64,000 bases of DNA from positions 62,001 to 126,000 of the forward strand of contig NZ_FNNJ01000005.1 in NCBI RefSeq assembly GCF_900106565.1. Direction: 5' to 3'. The notes under the pieces were generated by a model. It searched no databases. It saw only the letters and a list, made by a program, of their open reading frames with translations, and was not told the origin of the DNA. Made by a program: the position numbers and the translations under genes. The DNA is from Lutibacter oricola. GTDB taxonomy: Bacteria > Bacteroidota > Bacteroidia > Flavobacteriales > Flavobacteriaceae. Numbering within the stretch: position 1 is the stretch's first letter; the number at the start of each line of letters is the position of its first letter. Shown piece by piece: positions 1 through 7,649 of this stretch.

Positions 1-2
1 AT

Positions 3-440
3 TTAATCTACTCTCTCAAATACACTACCCATACCGTTTTCAAAATCTTGATTAATAAATAACGAATTAGAATAATTATAAACGTTAATTATACCCTCTA
101 ATACTACAATACTTTTACTTTCTTCAGAAATTGTAGTTATTGAAATAAACTGTTCTGTTTCTTCAGTTAAGATTGATTTTTTATTTATTATTGAGTACGT
201 TCCAGAAATAGATTCTTTGTTATTTAATAATATCGTGTACTCAAAATCAGGCTTCAAATCTAAATGAATAATTTTGTCTGTATTTTGAGGAGTTTTATAA
301 ATCCGACCAGCTTCTCCTCCATTTGTTGATTTCCATTCCCATTTTCCAACCATGTCATTAGAATAAACCTCAACACTATCATCTTGATTACAAGACAATA
401 AAACAACAAATAACACTAATAAATAACCTATATTTTTCAT
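3..440 (-). CDS. Small lipoprotein, lipocalin-like, unknown function
   Basis: A 145-residue protein with an N-terminal signal peptide ending in a lipobox (LLSC, Cys17), so it is probably anchored in an envelope membrane. After the Cys comes an acidic linker and then a 'GKWEWKS' stretch followed by alternating short beta strands, the general look of the lipocalin-like lipoproteins common in flavobacteria. It has no catalytic motif that I can see. It lies 160 bp downstream of norD on the same strand, but with a long AT-rich gap, so it need not be co-transcribed. The stop codon is at the very edge of the window and the gene is complete. The family assignment is an inference. Confidence 0.6.
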   Translation of the reverse strand: MKNIGYLLVLFVVLLSCNQDDSVEVYSNDMVGKWEWKSTNGGEAGRIYKTPQNTDKIIHLDLKPDFEYTILLNNKESISGTYSIINKKSILTEETEQFISITTISEESKSIVVLEGIINVYNYSNSLFINQDFENGMGSVFERVD

Positions 441-602
441 AATTATGCTTTTAATAAAAAAAACAATAATTATCTAAAAAGCAGTAAAATTAAAGTCAGC
501 AATACATTAATTATTGGTTAAAAAAAGAATTGAAATCACTTTAAATCAATATTAGCTTAATATAAATTTAATTTTGAAAAATATTTTAGCGTTCTAATTA
601 AA

Positions 603-2372
603 CTAACCTTGATGCTTTATTTTTTCGTACAATTGAACAAGAGATTGCAACATCTCTACAGGTGTTGTTAAAATTTGATAATGATTTTGCCCAAACATTT
701 GAGGTAAGTAATATTTTGCTTGTGCTTCAATAGCCAAAGCGTATGAATTTATATTGCGTTCGTTTAATTCTCGTAAAGCTTGTTTCACATCATTAACTCC
801 GTACTTACCTTCGTACTTATCGTAGTCGTTTGGTTTTCCGTCTGAAATTAAAATAACCCATTTATTCTTGGTATCTCGCTTATCTAACATTGCTCCTGAA
901 TGACGCAATGCAGCCCCAATTCTTGTATAACCACTTGGCTCTACAGCTCCAACTTTAAATTTTGATTTGTTCCAATCTTCATCAAAATCTTTAATGGTAA
1001 TATATGAAGAATGATTACGTGTTTTTGAGTAAAAACAATCTATTGAAAAATCGATATTAAACTCTTCTAAAATTTCCCCAAATAATATTGAAACTTGCTT
1101 TTCAACATCAATTACTCTATTTCCTGCAGCATATCCATCGCTTGATAAACTAATATCTAGTAATAATAAAATAGATAGGTCTTTTTCCTTTTTACGCTTA
1201 GATACATATATTTTTTCTGAAGGTGTATGTCCAGATTTTACATCAACAAATAAATCTGTTATGGCATCAATATCAAATTCCTCTCCTTGTGTTTGTCTAC
1301 GTTGTTGTTGGTATTTATTATTTACCGTAGTTAACATTTTACGCAAACCATTTAAGGTTGAACGGTTTTCGTTCAATGTTTTTTTGTAATACGGAACATC
1401 TGTTTTTAATATTGATTTTGGGTACACTTTACAAAAATCCGGTTTATAACCTCGCTTTGTATAATCCCACTCATCATATTTTATATGATAGCCTTTCGCA
1501 TCTATTTCTGAACTTTCAGAAACTGTTGTATTCTCAATAAAATCTGCTTGATATACAGAATGCGCTGTATCATCAACACGTACCGTATATTTCATATTAA
1601 TATCTTCCAACGCGTTGGAATGATCTTCTAACTCATCTTCACCATCAAAATCTCTAAAGTTGCCACCAAATTCTTCAGCTGTTTCTACTTTTTCAAATTG
1701 ATGTTGCAAAACTGCATCTTCTTGCTGTTTAATATCAACCTGAACCGAAATTATTTCTTCAACTGCATTTGATTTTAAAATAGTTTTTGGTTTCTCTTCG
1801 CTTGCCTTTTTAACCTTATCTGTAATATTTTTTAATTTTTCTTCGGAAGTATCTTCAAGATTGTTTCGCATCCATTTTCCGTAGATAAAAGAGAAATCTT
1901 TAGCAGTGTTATTTTTTTGTTTTTCTGAATAAAATTGAACGAATTTGTTGTGATATTTCTCAGTTACAGGAAATTGTTCAAACAATGAAGCTAATACTTT
2001 ATTCGAGTTTTCTTCTGCTTTTTGCTGACTTTCTGTAAGCTCGTGTTCTAGGTTATCATTCCAATTTAACTCTAAATTCTTTTGAACAGACAAGTATAAA
2101 ATTCTGAATAAATAAAAAGAAATATTCTCTTCTGCTGAAGTAAATTCAACAAAACGGCCTGGAAGAAAAAAGTTATTGTTTTTATATCCTCCTTCTCTTT
2201 CAGCCTCATAAATTTCAATAGATTGCCCAGTAATTGCACGAGCCAAAATAGTTAAACGAGGTTTTAGGTCGCTTAAATTTACAGCGTGTAAAATATCTGC
2301 CTGCCGCTTTTTACTTTTACGTTTAAAGTAATAAGCAAGTTTTGTAAAAAGATATTCATCTGGTTCGAACAT
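603..2372 (-). CDS. norD: NorD: VWA-domain nitric oxide reductase activation protein
   Basis: A 589-residue cytoplasmic protein, the usual partner of the MoxR ATPase NorQ. NorQ/NorD pairs are thought to insert the non-heme iron (FeB) or otherwise activate the NorCB nitric oxide reductase. Residues about 397-585 form a von Willebrand A domain with a MIDAS site: DISLS at 406-410, the conserved Thr at about 483 (YTRIGAAL) and SDGKPND at 510-516. The N-terminal 200 residues are helical, followed by a very acidic middle segment (GEDELED) typical of NorD/CbbO proteins. It lies downstream of norQ in the same direction, separated by about 200 bp of repeat-rich DNA. The family assignment is firm and the activation role comes from the family. 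Confidence 0.88.
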   Translation of the reverse strand: MFEPDEYLFTKLAYYFKRKSKKRQADILHAVNLSDLKPRLTILARAITGQSIEIYEAEREGGYKNNNFFLPGRFVEFTSAEENISFYLFRILYLSVQKNLELNWNDNLEHELTESQQKAEENSNKVLASLFEQFPVTEKYHNKFVQFYSEKQKNNTAKDFSFIYGKWMRNNLEDTSEEKLKNITDKVKKASEEKPKTILKSNAVEEIISVQVDIKQQEDAVLQHQFEKVETAEEFGGNFRDFDGEDELEDHSNALEDINMKYTVRVDDTAHSVYQADFIENTTVSESSEIDAKGYHIKYDEWDYTKRGYKPDFCKVYPKSILKTDVPYYKKTLNENRSTLNGLRKMLTTVNNKYQQQRRQTQGEEFDIDAITDLFVDVKSGHTPSEKIYVSKRKKEKDLSILLLLDISLSSDGYAAGNRVIDVEKQVSILFGEILEEFNIDFSIDCFYSKTRNHSSYITIKDFDEDWNKSKFKVGAVEPSGYTRIGAALRHSGAMLDKRDTKNKWVILISDGKPNDYDKYEGKYGVNDVKQALRELNERNINSYALAIEAQAKYYLPQMFGQNHYQILTTPVEMLQSLVQLYEKIKHQG

Positions 2373-2428
2373 TACTATTGGTTGTTGGGTTTTAGTTTTT
2401 GGCTAATGGTATTTGTTGTTTGCTATTT

Positions 2429-2577
2429 GGCTTCGACTCTGGTCGGTTATTTTATTTTTTGACTTGATGTGATCCTGAATCAAGTTCAGGATGACGTGAC
2501 GAACTTATTAATAATGGCTTCGACTCTGCTCAGCCACCTTCAACTTCAATCTTCTGTCTTCTGTCTTCTGTCTTCTA
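2429..2577. repeat. Cluster of short intergenic repeats between norQ and norD
   Basis: This holds three kinds of repeat. Two copies of ggcttcgactctg lie at 2429-2441 and 2516-2528. Between them is a perfect inverted repeat, atcctgaa-tcaag-ttcaggat, at 2472-2492. At the right end is a 7-bp tandem array (cttctgt three times, then cttcta) at 2551-2577, and its last unit supplies the norQ stop codon at 2575-2577. The first two resemble repeats seen between genes in many Bacteroidota genomes. A related inverted-repeat core occurs at 41029-41044. No ORF is seen in the gap. Confidence 0.75.
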
Positions 2578-3354
2578 AATCATTAAATTGCATAAATCCT
2601 TTAGAGCTTCAACTACATCTAAATCATCTGTTAATGGTTCAACAATAGCAACTTCAACAGATAAACGTTTTGGTAAACCGCTATAAATTAATTTTGCCGC
2701 ATCCACTAACAAACGTGTTGATACAGTTTCTGCCAAACCAAGCTCTGTTAGATTTCTAATTTTAGTTGCAATATTTACTAATTTCTTAGCTATATCTTTA
2801 TCTACATTGGTTTCATTCACTAAAATATCAGCTTCAATTTTAGGTTCAGGATAAGCAAATGCAGTTGCAATAAAACGTTGACGTGTAGATGGTTTTAACT
2901 CTTTAAATCCTTTTTGATAACCTGGATTAAAAGAAGCTACCAACATAAAATCTTCATGTGCTTTTACCGTTTCACCTAACTTATCTATAAACAACTCACG
3001 TCTATGATCTGTTAATGAATGAATGGCAACAATAACATCAGGTCTTGCTTCAGCAATTTCATCTAAATAAATAATTGCGCCTTGTTTTAAAGCGGTTGTT
3101 AAAGGTCCGTCAGACCAAATAGTTTCTGCTCCTTTTATAATATATCTTCCAACTAAATCTGTTGAAGATGTTTCTTCGTGACAAGAAATGGTTATCAGTT
3201 TTTTATCTAATTTATGAGCCATATACTCAATAAATCTAGATTTTCCAGTACCAGTTGGCCCTTTTAATAAAAACGGAATTTTGTTTTTATAAGCGTGTTC
3301 AAACACTTCTACTTCTTTACCTACTTGATGATAATATGGTAATTGATTTTTCAT
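2575..3354 (-). CDS. norQ: NorQ: MoxR-family AAA+ ATPase for NO reductase
   Basis: A 259-residue AAA+ ATPase of the MoxR/CbbQ/NirQ/NorQ group. The Walker A motif GPTGTGKS is at residues 32-39 and the Walker B motif YLDEI at 96-100. A sensor-like segment (VASFNPGYQ) and the conserved arginines of STRQRF follow. The length is normal for NorQ. Family members work as rings with a VWA protein (here NorD) to remodel or metallate a target enzyme, here presumably NorCB. The neighbours norB upstream and norD downstream fix the assignment. A hairpin terminator at 3367-3434 lies between norB and this gene, so expression may depend on read-through. The stop codon is inside a 7-bp tandem repeat. Confidence 0.9.
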   Translation of the reverse strand: MKNQLPYYHQVGKEVEVFEHAYKNKIPFLLKGPTGTGKSRFIEYMAHKLDKKLITISCHEETSSTDLVGRYIIKGAETIWSDGPLTTALKQGAIIYLDEIAEARPDVIVAIHSLTDHRRELFIDKLGETVKAHEDFMLVASFNPGYQKGFKELKPSTRQRFIATAFAYPEPKIEADILVNETNVDKDIAKKLVNIATKIRNLTELGLAETVSTRLLVDAAKLIYSGLPKRLSVEVAIVEPLTDDLDVVEALKDLCNLMI

Positions 3355-3366
3355 AATAAATTGAAT

Positions 3367-3434
3367 AAAAAACCAGAGCTATTTAAAATTTATAATTTAA
3401 GTATGGAATAATTATAAAAAATTTCTAGCTCTGG
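3367..3434 (-). terminator. Long hairpin terminator between norB and norQ
   Basis: Read on the minus strand, CCAGAGCTA (from 3434) pairs with TAGCTCTGG (ending at 3373), followed at once by six T residues (3372-3367). Inside the loop a second AT-rich inverted repeat (TTTATAATT / AATTATAAA) extends the stem. The whole looks like an intrinsic terminator just after norB, before norQD. Confidence 0.7.
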
Positions 3435-3456
3435 AGTAAATCTAAAATCACTATTT

Positions 3457-4794
3457 TTAATTTGTTACTTCCAAAGCTTCATCGGTTGGTTTACCGTGCT
3501 TGTAGAAATCTACAATGTATAAAACTATTCCTGCAGTAAACATAGTTGCACATAAAACCAATACTACAAAGTGAATACTAATTTCGTTTTGTACTGCCAT
3601 AAAATCCATTTTCATTTTACGCTCTAAATATACTTGCGCTACACCAGCAACACCAAAAGCAACTGTCATACCAACCATACCTATATTAGATAGCCAAAAA
3701 GCTGCTCTACCTCTAGATGTTTCGTATAATTTTCTACCAGTCATATTAGGTAAACTATAACTAATAATAGCCAAAACTATCATTGCATACGCCCCCCAAA
3801 ATGCTAAATGTCCGTGCATTGCTGTTACTAAAGTTCCGTGTGTGTACAAGTTTGTTTGTGGTAATGTGTGAGCAAAACCTAATAAGCCTGCTCCAACAAA
3901 AGATACAATTGCTGAACCTAATGTCCAATACAACGCCAATTTATTTGGATGTTTTTTCTCTCCTTTTCTGTACATATTAACAGCAAATAATGCCATTGCT
4001 AAAAACGCTAAAGGTTCTAAAGCAGAGAAAATTCCACCAACAACTAACCAAATTTTATTTACACCAATGTAATAGTAATGATGACCTGTACCCAACACTC
4101 CAGATAAGAATGTTAAACCTACAATTACATATAACCATTTTTCAATAACTTCTCTATCTACACCAGTTAATTTAATTAATAAGAACGATAAAATACCCCC
4201 CATAATTAATTCCCAAACACCTTCTACCCATAGGTGAACAACCCACCAACGGAAAAATGAATCTGTAACTTGACTATCGAATGGTAGCATTCCAGGTAAG
4301 TATAAAAGTGCCGCAAATAAAAGTCCCATTGATAAAACCAACGCAGTTGTGGTTTTTCTTTTTCCTTTGAAAAGTGTTAATAGAATAATTCCTAAAAACA
4401 GTAATACATTTACTACTACTAAATAATCTAATGGTCTTGGAATTTCTAAAAACTTTCGCCCTTCCCACATATTAAAGTGAAAACCGACAACAGCAACTAC
4501 ACCAACAACAGCTAAACTAATTAATTGTACGTAAGCTAATTTTACACTTACTAGTTCTCTTTGAGATTCTTCAGGAATAATATAATATGCTGCTCCCATA
4601 AAACCAGATAATAACCAAACTACTAATAAGTTTATATGTACGGCTCTTGCAGTGTTAAAAGGAATAAATTCGTGTAAATTATCGAACCCTATGCGGGCAA
4701 ACCCCATAATAAAACCATAGGTAATTTGTAATATTAACAATAACATTGATAATGCAAAAAACCAATACGCTACTTTTTGTGATTTATATTTCAT
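3457..4794 (-). CDS. norB: NorB: nitric oxide reductase catalytic subunit
   Basis: A 445-residue, roughly 12-helix heme-copper-superfamily protein that reduces 2 NO to N2O at the inner membrane. The metal ligands expected for a cytochrome c-dependent NOR are all visible: His53 and His329 for the low-spin heme b, His327 for heme b3, and His187, His238 and His239 for non-heme FeB. The NOR-specific glutamates Glu191 and Glu195 (HLWVEGVWE) separate it from cbb3 oxidases. It has no long quinol-oxidase N-terminal extension, so it belongs with the short cNorB form. It lies 9 bp downstream of norC on the same strand and is surely co-transcribed with it. Confidence 0.95.
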   Translation of the reverse strand: MKYKSQKVAYWFFALSMLLLILQITYGFIMGFARIGFDNLHEFIPFNTARAVHINLLVVWLLSGFMGAAYYIIPEESQRELVSVKLAYVQLISLAVVGVVAVVGFHFNMWEGRKFLEIPRPLDYLVVVNVLLFLGIILLTLFKGKRKTTTALVLSMGLLFAALLYLPGMLPFDSQVTDSFFRWWVVHLWVEGVWELIMGGILSFLLIKLTGVDREVIEKWLYVIVGLTFLSGVLGTGHHYYYIGVNKIWLVVGGIFSALEPLAFLAMALFAVNMYRKGEKKHPNKLALYWTLGSAIVSFVGAGLLGFAHTLPQTNLYTHGTLVTAMHGHLAFWGAYAMIVLAIISYSLPNMTGRKLYETSRGRAAFWLSNIGMVGMTVAFGVAGVAQVYLERKMKMDFMAVQNEISIHFVVLVLCATMFTAGIVLYIVDFYKHGKPTDEALEVTN

Positions 4795-4803
4795 AATGTT
4801 TTA

Positions 4804-5283
4804 TTAGTTGTTAAGTTTTTCTTTTGCTAATGGAGATATTTTTCTATCAACACCAACAACTTCTCCAAATCCGTTTAAATCAATTTCTCCAATCCACTTG
4901 AAAAAAGCAACTACATCAGAAGCCTCTTGATCTGTCATACCGTAAGCCACCATTTTTCTACCGTTTGGTTGCCAAGGTCCTTCAGACATTAAAATACTTT
5001 TGATTACCGCTTCTCCTTGACCGTTGTATTTTTGGTTTAAACGGTCAATAACTTTTGTTAATTCCGGTGCATAATAACCTCCTTCACCCAAAATAGTATG
5101 GCATCCCATACAGTTGTTAGTTTCCCAAATTTCTTTTCCTCTTACTACTTCTGGAGTAATATTCTCGTGGTTTGTTTGATCAACATCTTTTGAAAGAGAA
5201 AAAATAGTAAGCCCTATAAAAATTAGGAATGTTACTAATGTTCCACCTAAAAAGAATGCCCTTGCTTGTTTTTTAGATAACAT
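4804..5283 (-). CDS. norC: NorC: cytochrome c subunit of nitric oxide reductase
   Basis: A 159-residue membrane-anchored cytochrome c. One N-terminal transmembrane helix (about 11-31) is followed by a periplasmic domain with one heme c site, Cys58-Met-Gly-Cys61-His62. A Met-containing segment further on (VAYGMTDQE) is a candidate for the sixth ligand. It passes electrons to NorB and is the first gene of the norCB unit. Heme attachment would need the cytochrome c maturation system, for which CcsBA is encoded at 7650-10769. Upstream are a -7 box TACTTTTG (5353-5360, minus strand) and a palindrome at 5387-5406. Confidence 0.95.
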   Translation of the reverse strand: MLSKKQARAFFLGGTLVTFLIFIGLTIFSLSKDVDQTNHENITPEVVRGKEIWETNNCMGCHTILGEGGYYAPELTKVIDRLNQKYNGQGEAVIKSILMSEGPWQPNGRKMVAYGMTDQEASDVVAFFKWIGEIDLNGFGEVVGVDRKISPLAKEKLNN

Positions 5284-5352
5284 TTGTTTGTTTGTTTGTT
5301 TAATTGATAATTTCTTAATTAATATATTAAGACCTTTTTATCTTTTATACTG

Positions 5353-5360
5353 CAAAAGTA
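5353..5360 (-). promoter_or_regulatory. Probable norC promoter -7 box
   Basis: TACTTTTG on the minus strand matches the Bacteroidota consensus TAnnTTTG. It lies 70 bp upstream of the norC ATG. The -33 element is weak: TTATG, 19 bases upstream, instead of a clear TTG. Such a weak -33 would fit a regulated promoter. Confidence 0.55.
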
Positions 5361-5386
5361 ATTATTTATTTTTAATTTGCATAAGA

Positions 5387-5406
5387 TTTATATTTTAAAA
5401 TGTAAA
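5387..5406. promoter_or_regulatory. Candidate Rrf2-family operator upstream of norC
   Basis: A 20-bp dyad, tttatatttt followed by aaaatgtaaa, with 9 of 10 positions symmetric around TTTTAAAA. It lies just upstream of the norC -7/-33 region and next to the end of the rrf2 gene. NsrR-type sites in other bacteria are also AT-rich dyads with a central TTAAA-like core. Binding by the adjacent regulator is an inference. Confidence 0.4.
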
Positions 5407-5409
5407 AGC

Positions 5410-5871
5410 CTACTGCTTTTTAGGTGTAGTTAAGTCTTTTAGTGTTAACACTCTACCGTTTGAAGATATTTCTTCAGCAAACTCAGTTATTGTTTTATCT
5501 CTGAATTTACCCATAATATTATTTTTAAAAGGTTCAACAATAAAATGAACAGGACAAGGGTTTGAACCATCACACTCATTTAAACCTAAAAAGCATTCAT
5601 TAATTTTTTCTAAACCATCAATATTTTCAATAATATCAATAACTGCTTTTTTACGATTTCTTTTGGTTAAATAGAATCCTCCATTAGGTCCTTTTGTTGA
5701 AGAAATTATTTTGCCTCTAACAAGTTGTTGAAACAGCTTAGCCAAAAAAGGGCTAGGCACATCAATACTATTGGCAATTTCCTTTACACTTATTTTTCTA
5801 GTTTCACTTGAATGTTCTGCTAAAAATAACGTTGATAAAATCGCATACTTACTTGCTCTAGATAACATCAT
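5410..5871 (-). CDS. Rrf2-family regulator, probable NO-responsive (NsrR-like)
   Basis: A 153-residue winged-helix regulator of the Rrf2 family (IscR, NsrR, RsrR). The N-terminal DNA-binding domain includes SRASKYAILSTLFLA and the wing GPNGGFYL (61-68). Three cysteines at 93, 100 and 106 (NECFLGLNEC...NPC) lie where the Fe-S ligands of IscR/NsrR are found, so an Fe-S cluster sensing NO or redox state is likely. The gene lies directly upstream of norC on the same strand. A TAATTTTG -7 box is at 5900-5907. Two ATGs in tandem (5871 and 5868) make the start ambiguous by one codon. NsrR function rests on gene context. Confidence 0.85.
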   Translation of the reverse strand: MMLSRASKYAILSTLFLAEHSSETRKISVKEIANSIDVPSPFLAKLFQQLVRGKIISSTKGPNGGFYLTKRNRKKAVIDIIENIDGLEKINECFLGLNECDGSNPCPVHFIVEPFKNNIMGKFRDKTITEFAEEISSNGRVLTLKDLTTPKKQ

Positions 5872-5928
5872 AATCTATTATATTTTTTCCTTTTCGTTAC
5901 AAAATTAACAAAAAAGGAGTAATAAGTA

Positions 5929-7305
5929 TTATATTTTATCAAATTTAACTGTAAAGTGTCTCATAATTGGGGCTTCATCTGTTATTATATAACCATTTTT
6001 TGCTTTATTTCTAGAATCATAAATATTTTTTAAAGATGCTGCAATATAATCCATATGATTATTTGTATAAGTTCTTCTTGGTATTGCCAACCTAACTAAT
6101 TCTAATTCTGGATATCTATTTTCACGAGTTACGGGATCTCTATCTGCTAATACGGTTCCAATTTCTACACCTCTAATTCCACCTACAACATATAATTCTA
6201 CTGCTAAAGCTTGAGCTCTAAATTCTTCTCTAGGTATAGTTGGTACAAATTTATTTGCATCTAAAAAAATTGCATGCCCCCCAAAAGGTTGTTGTACTGG
6301 CACACCATAATCAACTAGCTTTTGCCCTAAATAAGCAACCTGCTCTACTCTACTTTCTAAATAATTAAACTCAGTACTTTCATTTAAACCAACTGCTAAG
6401 GCTCCCATATCACGACCATTCATTCCTCCATAGGTAATAAACCCCTCGAACATAATATTAAAAACGGTTGCTTGTTTAAAAACCTTTTTATTATTTAAAG
6501 CAATAAAACCACCCATATTAACCAATCCATCCTTTTTGGCACTAATAGTCATTCCGTCTCCATAAGAAAATACTTCTTTTACAATTTGCTTAATGGTTTT
6601 ATCTTCATAACCTTTTTCTCTTTTTTTTATGAAATATGCATTTTCTGCAAAACGTGCAGCATCGAAATATAATGGTATTTCATATTGTTTACATAATAAA
6701 GAAACCTCTTTAATATTTTTTATTGAAACAGGTTGACCGCCTGCGCTATTACAAGTTATGGTTAAAACTACAAAAGGTATTTTCTCTTTTGGGTGTTGCT
6801 TAAAAACATTTTCAAGCTTATCAATATCAACATTTCCTTTAAAAGGATGAATTATTGAAGTATCAAAAGCTTCATCAATTGTACAATCTACAGCAGTAGC
6901 TTTTCTAAATTCAATATGCCCTTTAGTAGTATCAAAATGAGAATTACCAGGAACAATATCTCCTTCCTTTATTAAGGCTGAAAATAATACGTTTTCAGCA
7001 GCTCTACCTTGATGTGTTGGTAAAAAATACTTATAACCGGTTATTTTTTTTACTACTTTTTTTAATTTCAAAAAAGAAGATGAACCGGCATAACTCTCAT
7101 CTCCTATCATCATTTCTGCCCATTGTTTATCGCTCATTGCCCCAGTTCCAGAGTCTGTCAACAAATCAATAAATACATTTTCTGAAGATAAATTAAACAA
7201 ATTATAATTTGCTTTTATAATCCATTTTAATCGTTGATTTTTTGTTGAACGTTTAATTGATTCAACCATTTTTATTTTATACGGTTCTGCATATGGTAAT
7301 TCCAT
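5929..7305 (-). CDS. tnaA: Tryptophanase (PLP-dependent beta-eliminating lyase)
   Basis: A 458-residue PLP enzyme of the tryptophanase/tyrosine phenol-lyase family. It splits L-tryptophan to indole, pyruvate and ammonia. It aligns over its full length with both enzymes: FIDLLTDSGTGAMSDKQW near the N-terminus, PTHQGR at 96-101 and the PLP lysine in SAKKD (Lys258). The discriminating positions favour tryptophanase. Asp125 in HFDTTKGH replaces the Thr of tyrosine phenol-lyases, and GVEIG replaces their SMERG. It has its own 340-bp upstream region shared with ccsBA. The gene lies upstream of rrf2 on the same strand, with a promoter-bearing gap between them, so the two are probably independent. 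Confidence 0.9.
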   Translation of the reverse strand: MELPYAEPYKIKMVESIKRSTKNQRLKWIIKANYNLFNLSSENVFIDLLTDSGTGAMSDKQWAEMMIGDESYAGSSSFLKLKKVVKKITGYKYFLPTHQGRAAENVLFSALIKEGDIVPGNSHFDTTKGHIEFRKATAVDCTIDEAFDTSIIHPFKGNVDIDKLENVFKQHPKEKIPFVVLTITCNSAGGQPVSIKNIKEVSLLCKQYEIPLYFDAARFAENAYFIKKREKGYEDKTIKQIVKEVFSYGDGMTISAKKDGLVNMGGFIALNNKKVFKQATVFNIMFEGFITYGGMNGRDMGALAVGLNESTEFNYLESRVEQVAYLGQKLVDYGVPVQQPFGGHAIFLDANKFVPTIPREEFRAQALAVELYVVGGIRGVEIGTVLADRDPVTRENRYPELELVRLAIPRRTYTNNHMDYIAASLKNIYDSRNKAKNGYIITDEAPIMRHFTVKFDKI

Positions 7306-7649
7306 AAGTCTAGTTTTAATGTGAAAAAAATTGTTGTAGTTATTGCTAAAAAGTAGAAACTAAAAGATAAAACACTCCGGACGTTTAATATTTAAAAAAA
7401 TATTAATTGCTAATCTATATGTGCTTTTATAGTTCATTTTTAATTGAATACTCAAACTTACAAAATTTTAAACATATTTATAGTTAATTAGATTGAATAA
7501 AAATAAGTGACAATAATCATTTTAAGTGACAAAAGTTACAAGTATCTTTGCCAGGCAATTAATCAAAAAATAATTTTGTTAAAATTAGGTATTTACAGTT
7601 AGTTATGACAAATATCATTATTTTTGCAAAATCTTAATATTCTATAGAA
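7306..7649. other. Divergent intergenic region between tnaA and ccsBA
   Basis: A 344-bp AT-rich gap. Minus strand: a TAAGTTTG box at 7453-7460 could drive tnaA with a leader of about 140 nt, which holds an AT-rich hairpin at 7385-7406. Plus strand: TAnnTTTG boxes at 7543-7550 (TATCTTTG) and 7619-7626 (TATTTTTG) precede ccsBA. A 10-bp direct repeat, taagtgacaa, occurs at 7504-7513 and 7523-7532. No convincing gene was seen apart from a 25-codon ORF discussed among the rejected items. Confidence 0.5.

Noticed and set aside
1358-1540. Small ORFs in other frames over norD, norB, gyrB, secDF, topA and other genes
   Set aside because: They overlap long, clearly coding genes, lack recognisable domains and carry no start signals. 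They are shadows of the real frames.
2551-2577. Tandem repeat as a possible CRISPR remnant
   Set aside because: The unit is only 7 bp with no spacers, so it is a simple tandem repeat.
7360-7437. A 25-codon ORF in the tnaA leader (minus strand, starts MNYKSTYRLA, ends ECFIF)
   Set aside because: It has the size of the TnaC leader peptide of enterobacteria but contains no tryptophan and does not end in proline, so TnaC-style attenuation is not supported. The gap is AT-rich and a short ORF is expected by chance.
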